From positions 30,038 to 94,037 of the forward strand of contig NZ_CAJKOX010000013.1 in the NCBI RefSeq assembly GCF_905201705.1: a DNA stretch of 64,000 nucleotides, written 5' to 3'. This document shows, in pieces, positions 48,735-57,523 of this stretch. The notes under the pieces were generated by a model. That model worked only from the letters and a program-made list of their open reading frames with translations, searched no databases and had not been told where the DNA came from. The position numbers and the translations under genes were made by a program. The first letter of the stretch is position 1; the number at the start of each line of letters is the position of its first letter. This DNA is from an uncultured Marvinbryantia sp. GTDB lineage: Bacteria; Bacillota; Clostridia; Lachnospirales; Lachnospiraceae.

Positions 48735-50533
48735 CCGCTCTGCTCCTTTTTCTTCGCCGCTATCAGATCCGCCAGGCGGTCGCGGCTTCTTTTCAGGCGC
48801 AGTCCGAGAATCGCAATGATTAGAAGAAACAGAAGCACAAGAAGCACCAGCACCGCGCCATACCATTCATTTGTCTGCACAGTCTCCTTCTCCACCGTCA
48901 GCTCGACGATCTGCGGCTTTTCGATCACCGTTGTAAATTCCTGTGTCTGGGTGTAAACCTCCCCATCGGCGTCCTCGTAGGTGAGGGTAAGCGTTCCCGC
49001 CGTCTGCCCGTAAGCGCTCTCCTCCGCCTCCGCATCGTACTGCGAGATAGATTCCATATTTTTATTTCCAACATAGATGCGCATAGAGCCGTCAAAAACC
49101 GCGCCTGCCTCCACGTTTCCGGCGGTCACCGCTTCCGTTGCGAACAGACCAGGCGCGTTCAGCTCGATGCGCGCCTGGTAGATAGCGGTCTTTCCGGTAT
49201 TGCGGATCCGCACCGCCGTCTCCACCGTTTCCTGCGAATAAACCTTCGACGGAAGCGCAAAGTCCTCCAGCACCGCCTGCGCCGGCTGATAGATTTCCAA
49301 AAAAACGTCCTCCGAAGCATTGTACACGGTTCCCTTTTCATTCTCATATTCAAACGAAAACGTCACCGCCTGCTGCCCGGATTCTGCCCCGACCGCGGCT
49401 GCTGCGCCGGTGGTTAGCGTGATCGTTTCCTGCGGGTACACCCTGCTGAAGTAAAAGGAGGTCGTTGTCAGCGAAAGACTGTTATCCGCCGGTTTTAAAG
49501 TCACTTTTAAATTATAGATACTGTCGCTCTGGCTCGTGTTGGCAAAGACAGTCACAAATTCCTTTTCCAGCCCCGCCTGGATACGCTGACCGGACAGACT
49601 GTTCGATTTCAACAGAAGCTTTGGCTGGTGATAAATCTTTTCCGTCTCAGCCGCGCCGCCGTAATCTCCGCCGCTGTAGCTTCCTCCACTGTACCCTCCG
49701 CCGCCCGTATAACCGCCATCCGCCGGCAGCGCCGACGGATCCTCCGTATCCGGCTCGGTCTGAGGTTCCTCTATATCCGGTTCCTCGGGCGTCACCGGTG
49801 TGACCGGCTCATCTGGTCCACCGGGCTGCGGTTCTGTCGTCGGCGTATTGGGCTGCGGCTCCGTGACCGGCTCATCATGTCCTGGCTCGTTGCCAGGCGT
49901 ATCCGGTTCGGGCGGATCGCCGCCCGTTCCATCCGCAATGGTAATGTACAGCCGATAAGCGCCCTGCACCGAAGCGCCCGTTTCCGTATAGCCCGACGCC
50001 TGCACGATCACCGGGTATTTTCCGTTTTTGCGCGCCTTCTCCAGAATGATATCGCATTGGAATAAGTAGACCTCGACGCTCTCCTCAAAAAGACAGACCT
50101 CTTTTTTTACCTCCTTCTGAAAATTTGCGTAGACAAACGGCGCGTTTTCCGGCATGGAAATCCCTGCCGTCAGACGGTCTCCCCGCAATTCTTCCTGTGC
50201 AAGAAACGGCACGACCAGATGCACAGTATCGTTTTCCACAACCGGGATGTAGCCCTGCGCGTAGGAGATTTTCATATTTTCATAGACATGCGCCGTGTCA
50301 ATTTCCAGCCCGCCTGTTTCCGGGAGCGGACGCATCATAGCGCCGCCCGAAACCATCTGCCGCGCAGTCTGCTCTGCCGCGCAGCCGTCGTCCGGCATCT
50401 GCGCTGCCGCATAGCCGCCGGGCAGCTGCACACCCCCAACGCCGCTCTGCAAAACCAGCAGCGCGCAAAGAAGCATTCCCGCGCTCCGGCGCAGCCTTTT
50501 TGAAATGCGCTTCCCATACCTGTTTACGCTCAT
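48731..50533 (-). CDS. Large surface protein with Pro-rich linker and C-terminal membrane anchor
   Basis: A 600-residue protein. A signal peptide (about residues 15-45) is followed by a beta-rich domain, an acidic Pro-rich linker at roughly 205-275 (repeats such as EPQPNTPTTEPQPGGPDEP), a Gly/Tyr/Ser stretch, tandem Ig-like domains of the NEW3/CARDB kind and one helix near 557-580 with a basic tail. The whole is exposed outside the cell. It overlaps the ATPase gene by 4 bp. COG1361-like proteins of this build often accompany ABC transporters; the role here is unknown. Confidence 0.8.
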   Translation of the reverse strand: MSVNRYGKRISKRLRRSAGMLLCALLVLQSGVGGVQLPGGYAAAQMPDDGCAAEQTARQMVSGGAMMRPLPETGGLEIDTAHVYENMKISYAQGYIPVVENDTVHLVVPFLAQEELRGDRLTAGISMPENAPFVYANFQKEVKKEVCLFEESVEVYLFQCDIILEKARKNGKYPVIVQASGYTETGASVQGAYRLYITIADGTGGDPPEPDTPGNEPGHDEPVTEPQPNTPTTEPQPGGPDEPVTPVTPEEPDIEEPQTEPDTEDPSALPADGGYTGGGGYSGGSYSGGDYGGAAETEKIYHQPKLLLKSNSLSGQRIQAGLEKEFVTVFANTSQSDSIYNLKVTLKPADNSLSLTTTSFYFSRVYPQETITLTTGAAAAVGAESGQQAVTFSFEYENEKGTVYNASEDVFLEIYQPAQAVLEDFALPSKVYSQETVETAVRIRNTGKTAIYQARIELNAPGLFATEAVTAGNVEAGAVFDGSMRIYVGNKNMESISQYDAEAEESAYGQTAGTLTLTYEDADGEVYTQTQEFTTVIEKPQIVELTVEKETVQTNEWYGAVLVLLVLLFLLIIAILGLRLKRSRDRLADLIAAKKKEQSG

Positions 50534-51177
50534 ACCTTTTCGTTCACCTCCCTCAGCACTCCTGCGTCCATCTCGAAAACCCGGTCGCAGAGAATACGGA
50601 TGTCCTCGCTGTTGTGGCTTGCCAGCAGGATCGTCTTTCCCTTTTCTTTTTCCTTTAAGATCAGCCTGCGGATTTCCTCCACGCCATGCCGGTCCAGTCC
50701 GTTGAAGGGCTCGTCCAGGATCAGAAATTCCGGTTCCTCCATGATCGCCTGCGCGATGCCAAGCCGCTGCCGCATACCAAGCGAGTATTTTGATACCGGC
50801 TTTTTTAAATCCGGATTCAGGCCTACGCGCAGCAGCACCTCCGTGATATCCTCCCGTTTCAGCTTTCCCCGCAGACCGGCAAGGATTTCCAGGTTCCGCC
50901 TGCCGCTTAAATTTGCAAGAAAGCCCGGCGTCTCGATAATCACGCCGATGCTCTCCGGGAAATCAATTTCCCTTCCGATATATTTCCCGCCGACCTTCAC
51001 AAGCCCCTCGGTGACCGGAAGGAAGCCGCAGATGCATTTCATCAGCACGGTCTTTCCGGAGCCGTTGTTGCCGACGATCCCGTACACCTTTCCGCGCTCC
51101 ATGGAAAAATCCAGCTTTTTCAGCACTTCCTCCTCCCCGAAGCACTTGCGCACATTTGTCAGTTCCACATAATCCAT
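50530..51177 (-). CDS. ABC transporter ATP-binding protein
   Basis: A 215-residue ATPase with complete motifs: Walker A GNNGSGKT near 34-41, signature YSLGMRQRLGIAQA, Walker B FLILDEPFNGLD and H-loop LLASHNSEDIRILCDRV. It belongs to the group that drives ABC-2 type permeases (YhaQ/bacitracin-like). The start is ATG 51177 with GGAGG 9 nt upstream, directly after the stop of the permease gene. Two permease genes upstream and the surface-protein gene downstream share the operon. Confidence 0.93.
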   Translation of the reverse strand: MDYVELTNVRKCFGEEEVLKKLDFSMERGKVYGIVGNNGSGKTVLMKCICGFLPVTEGLVKVGGKYIGREIDFPESIGVIIETPGFLANLSGRRNLEILAGLRGKLKREDITEVLLRVGLNPDLKKPVSKYSLGMRQRLGIAQAIMEEPEFLILDEPFNGLDRHGVEEIRRLILKEKEKGKTILLASHNSEDIRILCDRVFEMDAGVLREVNEKV

Positions 51178-51178
51178 G

Positions 51179-51907
51179 TCAGATTTCCTCCAGTTTCTTA
51201 TCCAGCGCCATTCTGTGCAGCGCCGCCATGCAGAGCGCAAGCAGGATCAGAAAGATCCACAGCGCATAGTGCTCCGGTCCCCAGTTATTTTCCGCCAGGA
51301 TCCATTCCGACGGATCAACGCAGTACAGCTCCTCCAGATACCGCTGGCGCAAAATGATCCCGGCGTAAAATACGATAAACGGCAGGCCGAGCGCCAGATA
51401 CGAAGAGCCGCTGACCGTCCCTAAAAAGGCGGCAAAATCGGCAAGCGCAGACGCGATCAGACAGACGCGGGCAAGCACCTGCAAAAGCTCCTGCAAAAGC
51501 TTCGGCTGCCAGATAAATACAGCCTCCCGCGCGAAAAAAAGCAAAAAAAAGAAGAGCGTCGCCAGAATCGCTGCCAAAAGCCACACCAGCGCGCCGGAAA
51601 TCGTTGTCGTAAGGACACGGTCGCGGCAATACTCCGTTTTTGAGCGGCGCACGATCAGAAAGCGCAGAAAATTGCACTGCCGTTCCCTTAGATATTCCTC
51701 CGCGCACGGGAGCACTGCCGCGACCGGGAGCAGAAAAAGCGCCGTCTGCGATTTCAGCCCCTCTGTCGTCAGCTTCAGAAATGTGCCCGTCTCCAGCGCC
51801 CCGCCCTCTTTCAGCTCCGGCATCGCCGTTCCCAATACGATGCCGGAAAACGCCAGCAGAACCGCCAGGTAAAATCTCTTTTCGCGCAGCATTCTTGCAA
51901 AATCCAT
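51179..51907 (-). CDS. ABC-2 type permease, 242 residues
   Basis: About six membrane helices, with an N-terminal MDFARMLREKRFYLAVLLAF typical of ABC-2 permeases that start with a short cytoplasmic helix. It pairs with the neighbouring permease and the ATPase encoded just downstream. Transport direction and substrate are unknown. It begins 2 bp after the previous gene. Confidence 0.82.
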   Translation of the reverse strand: MDFARMLREKRFYLAVLLAFSGIVLGTAMPELKEGGALETGTFLKLTTEGLKSQTALFLLPVAAVLPCAEEYLRERQCNFLRFLIVRRSKTEYCRDRVLTTTISGALVWLLAAILATLFFFLLFFAREAVFIWQPKLLQELLQVLARVCLIASALADFAAFLGTVSGSSYLALGLPFIVFYAGIILRQRYLEELYCVDPSEWILAENNWGPEHYALWIFLILLALCMAALHRMALDKKLEEI

Positions 51908-51909
51908 TG

Positions 51910-52860
51910 TCAGCCTCCCAGAAATGTGAAATTGTATCTGCGCAGCGCCCGCATGGATAAGAGATACATCAAAAAAAGCATTCCCCCAAAGATCAGCAGC
52001 GACTGCCCGACCGTCGGCAGATTATCGTACCCGAAATCATGCATTCCGTAGACGGCATTGTTCAGCGGACTGATCCAGCCGACAACGCTGCGCACACGGT
52101 ACATCTCGTACTCCTCCATTCCCAGCAGCTTTCCGAGCACCTCCGGGTCCAGAAGGAATCCGTACAGGCTGTAGCCGAGCGCAAACATCATGCCGTATTT
52201 TCTGCCTGCCAGCAGATTGCCGAGCAGGATCAGAAAGCCGAGCGTCAGACTGTACCCGAGCATCAGAGCTCCCGCCTGCAGCATGCATCCGTAGGGGCTG
52301 ATGCTCTCCATCACCTTCACGGTGGAGGGAACGTTTAAATCCTTTCCAACGGAGGAATAGCCAAGGATCGCCGCCGTCTCACTCCACAGGTTTCCCGCAA
52401 AGGAACGCTTCATGCAGAGCAGCACTGTCACCAGCAGGGTAAACCCCACATAGAGCGCCGTTACCAGCACGATGTAGAGAAACTGCGCCGCCAGCCACCG
52501 CCGCTTCGTCATGCGCATCAGATAAAACGGCGTGAAGGCGGTCAGCTTCGGCAGGTCGGAAAAGAGAAAGATGAGCAGCAGCGAGACGAGCAGGATCGCC
52601 GTCGCGTCCCCGAATGTCCAGATAAACGGCTCCGCCGCCTGCATACTCGTCCCGAAGCGCTCTGTCACCTCCATGACACGGCTGCTTAAGAGAAAGCAGA
52701 TGATAATGCCAAGCAGAAACGTAATGACTGTGCGGGAATTCCGGAAAAACCCCATAAAATTGTAGCCGACCGCCGACCGTATCTGCCGCATTTCCCTGCG
52801 CCGTTTATTCAGGGCGCGTCTTTCTTTGCCCTCTGCCATCTGCGCTTTTTCTTTCCGCAT
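51910..52860 (-). CDS. ABC-2 type permease, larger subunit
   Basis: About 316 residues with a strongly basic cytoplasmic N-terminus (KERRALNKRRREMRQIRSA) and about six helices, starting with NFMGFFRNSRTVITFLLG. It probably forms a heterodimer with the permease encoded 2 bp downstream. The start is unsure: ATG 52860, a GTG at 52878 or an ATG at 52839 are possible, none with a strong ribosome site, so translation may be coupled to the lipoprotein gene that ends at 52862. Confidence 0.78.
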   Translation of the reverse strand: MRKEKAQMAEGKERRALNKRRREMRQIRSAVGYNFMGFFRNSRTVITFLLGIIICFLLSSRVMEVTERFGTSMQAAEPFIWTFGDATAILLVSLLLIFLFSDLPKLTAFTPFYLMRMTKRRWLAAQFLYIVLVTALYVGFTLLVTVLLCMKRSFAGNLWSETAAILGYSSVGKDLNVPSTVKVMESISPYGCMLQAGALMLGYSLTLGFLILLGNLLAGRKYGMMFALGYSLYGFLLDPEVLGKLLGMEEYEMYRVRSVVGWISPLNNAVYGMHDFGYDNLPTVGQSLLIFGGMLFLMYLLSMRALRRYNFTFLGG

Positions 52861-52861
52861 C

Positions 52862-54499
52862 TTAGTAACCAAGCTCACGGTTGATCACCGTTCCGTCCGC
52901 CGCGTTCACCGTGAGACGGCTGAATGTCGGTTCTGCGGACACATTCGTATACTCCTGATCCTCGTACACTGCATAATCCACCATTTTGCCGAAGAAATCC
53001 CAGACCGGAACCAGCAAGCCGGAGACATTGTCCGCGCCCGGATCGTACACGCGCATATAACCGAGCGTCACATGGTCGATGTCAAACACTTTTCCTTTCG
53101 AATATGTCATATCCGAGTTCTGGATCTGCAGCATACTCTCAAAAATCTTTGCGATCTCCGGAAAAGTCATCAGCTCCACGTTCGCCACCTGCTGCTCGCC
53201 GATCTCATAGAGATTGTTTATTTCCACATGCTGGATACCGTCTTTATTTACGGTAAACTGGATTTTTTCGTAGCTCCAGGTCTCCAGCGTGCTTTCCATT
53301 GACTCCAGACCGCCGCCCATCTGCATCTCGTCCGTTACCGGAAAGCCGTCGATGTCGCGCGTATAATCGACCTGATAACCGGCGTCGATGTACCGCGACT
53401 GTCCCGCTATATTCTCATCCATCTCTGTGCAAAGACTGAGCATTACATTTTTTGCGGAAAAATCACCGGAAAGCCCCAGCTTTTCCATATAGCCGTCCGC
53501 TATTTTCTGCGCTTCCTCCGGCGTAATCCCTGCCGTCTCCTCTGCCTTTTCCTCTGTCATGCCAAGTTCTTCCCAGGAAGCCGGTTTCCCGGTCAAAGCG
53601 GCCGTTTCCTGCCCTCCGGCAAAATCAACCGCATACCATGTGCGCGAAGGGAACCTCGCTTTATCATTCCCATAGTTTGTGATGTCAATGATCATCGGCA
53701 TACTGGTGTAGCGCTTTAGCTGATAGCGGTAATTCTGTCCGTCCATCTCCACCATACCGATAAAATTATTTACCGAGGAATCACTGCCATCCTCCGAAAC
53801 CTGAAAACCTCCGTCAAGCCCCGGCTTTACGGCGGTGCGCTCCGTCGTCTCCGGCGCTTCGGCATACGTCTGCTCCCAGGCGTCGATGTCCTGTTGGATG
53901 TCATAAAATTCCTCCGGGTTTTCTATACCGCTTTCCCGTGCGACCGCGATATAGCCGTAGGGATCGGTATTGCCCTCCGCCTGCCATGCCTTTAGCTGGT
54001 TCAGCCGCTCCAGAACCTCATCCTTCGTCATTTCATTATAGGTATATCCATTATACACCGGCGCGTCTCCAAAAAAGGCTTCCGTCACCTTGTCTATCCA
54101 CTCCTGTGAAAAATCCATCTGCCCTACCTTATAGATAGAAATTTTGTCGACGGCGGGCACATCGACTCTGGCGCTGCAGTCCAGTGTAAAGGCGCCGTCC
54201 TCCGACTGCACCTGCGCCTCGTATTTTTCCGGCGCCTGCAGACGCGCAGCAAGCGCATTCGAAGCGCCGCTCTTTTCCAACCCGACCGACGCGCTCTCCT
54301 GCCCTGTATCTGCCTCCGCTCCGTCCGGTTTCACCTCCGACGGCGCAATAGTCACCGGCTCTTCTGTTCCCGCCTCTTTATAGCTGTCCGCGCTCTGTCC
54401 GCTTTTCTCCCGGACGATCGCCTGCTCCGGCGTGCTGGCGCAGCCCGTCATGACAGCAGCCGCGCAAAGGATCGCCGCAAAGCCTCTGGTTCTTCTCAT
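52862..54499 (-). CDS. Uncharacterised large lipoprotein, first gene of the operon
   Basis: A 545-residue lipoprotein. The signal peptide ends in the lipobox VMTGC, with lipidated Cys at residue 20. A disordered acidic region (about 25-85) precedes a folded domain rich in Tyr and acidic residues, with TYNEMTKDEVLERLNQLKAW and ITPEEAQKIADGYMEKLGL. It may belong to DUF6034 (recalled, not searched). It is the first gene behind a promoter carrying the operator of the adjacent two-component system. It could bind a ligand for the ABC transporter or sense envelope stress. Confidence 0.8.
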   Translation of the reverse strand: MRRTRGFAAILCAAAVMTGCASTPEQAIVREKSGQSADSYKEAGTEEPVTIAPSEVKPDGAEADTGQESASVGLEKSGASNALAARLQAPEKYEAQVQSEDGAFTLDCSARVDVPAVDKISIYKVGQMDFSQEWIDKVTEAFFGDAPVYNGYTYNEMTKDEVLERLNQLKAWQAEGNTDPYGYIAVARESGIENPEEFYDIQQDIDAWEQTYAEAPETTERTAVKPGLDGGFQVSEDGSDSSVNNFIGMVEMDGQNYRYQLKRYTSMPMIIDITNYGNDKARFPSRTWYAVDFAGGQETAALTGKPASWEELGMTEEKAEETAGITPEEAQKIADGYMEKLGLSGDFSAKNVMLSLCTEMDENIAGQSRYIDAGYQVDYTRDIDGFPVTDEMQMGGGLESMESTLETWSYEKIQFTVNKDGIQHVEINNLYEIGEQQVANVELMTFPEIAKIFESMLQIQNSDMTYSKGKVFDIDHVTLGYMRVYDPGADNVSGLLVPVWDFFGKMVDYAVYEDQEYTNVSAEPTFSRLTVNAADGTVINRELGY

Positions 54500-54557
54500 C
54501 TTCCTTATCCTCCCCTTCTGGTCTTATGCACAGTGGTTTTAGCCTGCATCTGCTGTT

Positions 54558-54587
54558 ACTATAGCAATTGTTCCATTGCCGTGTCCT
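54558..54587 (-). promoter_or_regulatory. Promoter of the lipoprotein-ABC operon
   Basis: Minus strand AGGACA (54582-54587), 18 bp, TATAGT (54558-54563). The poor -35 suits activation by the regulator bound 8 bp upstream. Confidence 0.6.
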
Positions 54588-54595
54588 CACTGAAA

Positions 54596-54612
54596 TGTAA
54601 CCAGAATGTAAA
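54596..54612. promoter_or_regulatory. OmpR-type operator, copy 1
   Basis: TGTAACCAGAATGTAAA on the plus strand; read on the minus strand it is TTACATT-CTGG-TTACA, a direct repeat with 11-bp period. It matches 56783-56799 at 15 of 17 positions and stands 8 bp from the -35. Confidence 0.7.
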
Positions 54613-56025
54613 TCATGAATTGCCCCAGCGCAGTCCGATCATGCTGACCTCCCCGGGCGCGCTCTCTATGATCAGCTCGCCTCCGTGAAGCCTTGCAATC
54701 TGGCTGCAAAGTGCAAGACCAAGCCCGGCGCCCCCTTCTTTTCTGGAGCGCGATTTATCTACCATATAAAAAGGCTCTGTGATATGCCGGATTTCCGCCT
54801 CCGGGATCCCGCAGCCCTCGTCCCGCACAAAAATGCCTTCCCGCGCGGCGGTAAGCCAGAGCGTGCCGCCCTCTCTGCTCGCCTTTGCCGCATTGTCGAT
54901 AAGGTTCGTGATAAAGCTCAGAAGCAGATCCTCATCCCCCTCGATCTCCTGCACGTCCGCCTGTATTTTCAGGAAAAGCCTCTTTTCCTGAAGTCGGCGG
55001 AAGATGAGCTTTTCCGCCTTTGCAAACAGCTCTGCCACGGATATGCTGCGCTTTTCAATGCTCTCTTCATCAGACAGCTCCACGATCTGCAGCATTTTGA
55101 CCGACAGGCGTGACAGGCGTTTGCACTCTTCCTCGATGTATGCGAGCGCATTCGTCCGGCGCTCCGGTGAAAGCTCTACCTTCTGCAGAAGCTCCGCATA
55201 GCCCTGGATCGCAGTCATCGGCGTTTTCAGCTCATGAGAAAGAGCTCCAAGAAGCTGCCGCTGCTTTTCGTTTGCCTCTGAGAGCGCGTACACATGCTCC
55301 TGCACGCGGTCCGCCATGCGATTGAAGCTCTCCGACACCTCGCCGACCTCGTCCCGGCTCGTGCAGAGCACACGTTCCCCGTAATTTCCGTCCGCGATCA
55401 CGTTCGCCGCCTCCCGCAGCCGGTAAAAGGGCTTCAGGATCCTTCGAAGAATCAGCGTGACCGCTCCCACCAGCAGAAGCGCAAGTGTCAGGGAAACCGC
55501 CGCTCCTCGCAGGAAAAGCGCCCGGCTGTCCGCATAAATATCCGAGATATCACGATAGCGGAGAATACGAAAGCCGGTATCCTCTGATTGCCAGTAGCAG
55601 ATCAGCAGATGCTTTCCGCTTATCTCCTCAAGAAACAGGTGGCTCTGCGCCTCTTTAAAAATCCCAAGCGCCTTATCATAGCGCTCCCCGAAGGAGGAGA
55701 TTTTTCCCTCCGCGTCAAATTCATAAGGCGTTGTATTGGCGAGCTCCTTCTCCCGGCCGTAGAGCACACTGTTTACTTTGCAGATATCGCGGAACACCGC
55801 GACCGCCCACTGCTCCTTCACGCGCTCATCCTCTATATATTTCTCCTGTTCCTTCCACTTGCTTTCAAATTCCGTTCCATCCGAAGAAAGCTTCTCCCAC
55901 TCCAGGCGCACGGTATTTTCCAGGATCTGCCGCGTCGTCTCCCAAAGGTTCCAGGCGGCAAACACCTGGGACAAAAGAAGCAGCAGACCGGCTGCTGCTG
56001 CTGAAATTTTTGCAGATAGCTTCAT
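54613..56025 (-). CDS. Sensor histidine kinase, HAMP-HisKA-HATPase
   Basis: A 470-residue kinase with two membrane helices (about residues 8-25 and 170-195) around an outer sensor domain of about 145 residues. A HAMP domain (RRILKPFYRLREAANVI) leads to the phospho-acceptor His264 in ALSHELKTPM. The ATPase domain has LLSFITNLIDNAAKAS, DEGCGIPEAEI and GGAGLGLALC. It overlaps its regulator by 4 bp (ATGA). The stop codon lies next to the operator of the following operon. Confidence 0.95.
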   Translation of the reverse strand: MKLSAKISAAAAGLLLLLSQVFAAWNLWETTRQILENTVRLEWEKLSSDGTEFESKWKEQEKYIEDERVKEQWAVAVFRDICKVNSVLYGREKELANTTPYEFDAEGKISSFGERYDKALGIFKEAQSHLFLEEISGKHLLICYWQSEDTGFRILRYRDISDIYADSRALFLRGAAVSLTLALLLVGAVTLILRRILKPFYRLREAANVIADGNYGERVLCTSRDEVGEVSESFNRMADRVQEHVYALSEANEKQRQLLGALSHELKTPMTAIQGYAELLQKVELSPERRTNALAYIEEECKRLSRLSVKMLQIVELSDEESIEKRSISVAELFAKAEKLIFRRLQEKRLFLKIQADVQEIEGDEDLLLSFITNLIDNAAKASREGGTLWLTAAREGIFVRDEGCGIPEAEIRHITEPFYMVDKSRSRKEGGAGLGLALCSQIARLHGGELIIESAPGEVSMIGLRWGNS

Positions 56026-56687
56026 GATTTATCCTCCAGACGGTAGCCGATGCGCGGCACCGTTTTGATAACGTCCTGAAAATCCAGTTTTTTGCGGATG
56101 CGCGCGATGTGGACGTCGATGGTCCGCGTCTCGCCCTCAAATTCCACGCCCCAGAGACTGCGCAGCAGCTCTTCGCGGCTGATCGCAATGTTTTTGTACT
56201 TTACCAGCAGCATCAGACAGTCAAATTCCATCGGCTTAAACGGGATCTCCACGCCCGCCTTTTTCACGATCCGCTCCTTCGGAAAAATCTCTACGTCGCG
56301 CACGCACAGGCATTCTTCCTCCTTCTGATAGCGGCCAAGCACCTTTTCCACGCGCACCAGAAGCTCCAGCATCTCAAAGGGCTTCACCAAATAATCCTCC
56401 GCCCCGTCCTTTAAGCCCCGCACCTTGCTCGGCAGATCGCCGCGCGCCGTGAGGAAAATGACCGGAATTTTCTTTGCCCGCAGTTCCGGCAGAAGCGCAA
56501 AGCCGTCCTTCCCCGGCAGCATCACGTCCAGGAGTGCAAGATCGTAATGTACGTCACCCTTTAAGTGTTCGCTCACCGCATCACCGTCGTAAAACGGCAC
56601 CGCCGTATAGCCCGCCGTCTCCAGATTGATGCAGACCAGCTCGTTGATATGCTCCGCATCCTCTATCACCAGAATGTTTGCTTTCAT
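56022..56687 (-). CDS. OmpR-family response regulator
   Basis: A 221-residue regulator. The receiver has phospho-acceptor Asp54 in LALLDVMLPGKDG and the conserved Lys in YLVKPFEMLEL. A winged-helix DNA-binding domain follows (EFDCLMLLVKYKNIAISREE and RTIDVHIARIRKKL). It is paired with the overlapping kinase. The same 17-bp motif at its own promoter and at the lipoprotein-ABC promoter suggests that it controls both. Confidence 0.95.
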   Translation of the reverse strand: MKANILVIEDAEHINELVCINLETAGYTAVPFYDGDAVSEHLKGDVHYDLALLDVMLPGKDGFALLPELRAKKIPVIFLTARGDLPSKVRGLKDGAEDYLVKPFEMLELLVRVEKVLGRYQKEEECLCVRDVEIFPKERIVKKAGVEIPFKPMEFDCLMLLVKYKNIAISREELLRSLWGVEFEGETRTIDVHIARIRKKLDFQDVIKTVPRIGYRLEDKS

Positions 56688-56744
56688 CCGTAAATCCTCT
56701 CTGTCCGGCCCCGAAGGAGGGCGCTTTTATGTCATCCTGACATG

Positions 56745-56773
56745 ATTTTATTACAAAAAGACCCTTTTTACAA
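56745..56773 (-). promoter_or_regulatory. Promoter of the OmpR-type two-component operon
   Basis: Minus strand TTGTAA (56768-56773), 17 bp, TAAAAT (56745-56750). A small inverted repeat ATGTCA-TCC-TGACAT lies just after the -10. Confidence 0.7.
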
Positions 56774-56782
56774 CCGGGAGGC

Positions 56783-56799
56783 TGTAACCATATTGTAAA
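56783..56799. promoter_or_regulatory. OmpR-type operator, copy 2
   Basis: TGTAACCATATTGTAAA, 15 of 17 positions equal to 54596-54612, and 9 bp from the -35. It touches the T run of the terminator that precedes it. Confidence 0.7.
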
Positions 56800-56832
56800 A
56801 AAACAAAGCCCCCGGATATCCTTCCAGAGGCT
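56796..56832 (-). terminator. Terminator after the left-handed beta-helix gene
   Basis: A 10-bp stem AGCCTCTGGA / TCCGGGGGCT with two wobble pairs and a T run on the minus strand. Confidence 0.8.
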
Positions 56833-56857
56833 CGTATAAGTGAAATACCGGAAGCTC

Positions 56858-57523
56858 CTAACGCTTCTCCACGATTTCACCTTTCTTTTTGTAGATACTG
56901 TTTGCCGGAATGACGCCGCGCACGCAGGACACCGGATATACCTGTGCGCCGCGTCCAATAACGGTTCCCGGATTGAGCACGGAATTGCAGCCGACCTCGA
57001 CATTGTCGCCGAGCATCGCGCCGAATTTCTTCAGTCCGGTAGCGATCTGCTCTTCGCCGTCCTTCACCACGACCAGCGTTTTGTCGGATTTCACATTGGA
57101 GGTGATGCTGCCCGCTCCCATATGCGCCTTAAATCCAAGGATGGAATCACCCACGTAGTTGTAATGCGGCACCTGCACCTTGTTGAACAGCACCACGTTT
57201 TTCAGCTCGGTGGAATTGCCGACTACCGCGCCCTCTCCGACGATCGCATTGCCGCGGATAAACGCGCAGTGACGTACCTCAGCGTCTTTGCCGATGATCG
57301 CCGGGCCGTTGATGAACGCCGTCGGCGCTAACTTTGCCGATTTCGCCACCCAGACATTCTCACCGCGTTGCTCGTATTCCTTTGGATCAAGGGATGCCCC
57401 AAGCGCTAAGATAAAGGCGCTGATTTTCGGGAGCACCTCCCACGGATACACCGCGCCCTCGAACAGATCCTTTGCGATCGTCTCCTCTAAGTTGTACAGG
57501 TTACTGATTTTTGCTTTCTCCAT
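56858..57523 (-). CDS. Left-handed beta-helix protein, nucleotide-sugar pyrophosphorylase-like
   Basis: A 221-residue protein. The middle carries hexapeptide repeats (APTAFINGPAIIGKDAEVRH, AIVGEGAVVGNSTELKNVVL and AMLGDNVEVGCNSVLNPGTV), the acyltransferase-type left-handed beta helix seen in the C-terminal half of GlmU. No nucleotidyltransferase domain is present although such proteins are often annotated UDP-GlcNAc pyrophosphorylase. Acetyl transfer to a sugar is possible. I use ATG 57523 with GGAGGAAGG upstream; it overlaps the topB end by 23 bp. Confidence 0.78.
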   Translation of the reverse strand: MEKAKISNLYNLEETIAKDLFEGAVYPWEVLPKISAFILALGASLDPKEYEQRGENVWVAKSAKLAPTAFINGPAIIGKDAEVRHCAFIRGNAIVGEGAVVGNSTELKNVVLFNKVQVPHYNYVGDSILGFKAHMGAGSITSNVKSDKTLVVVKDGEEQIATGLKKFGAMLGDNVEVGCNSVLNPGTVIGRGAQVYPVSCVRGVIPANSIYKKKGEIVEKR

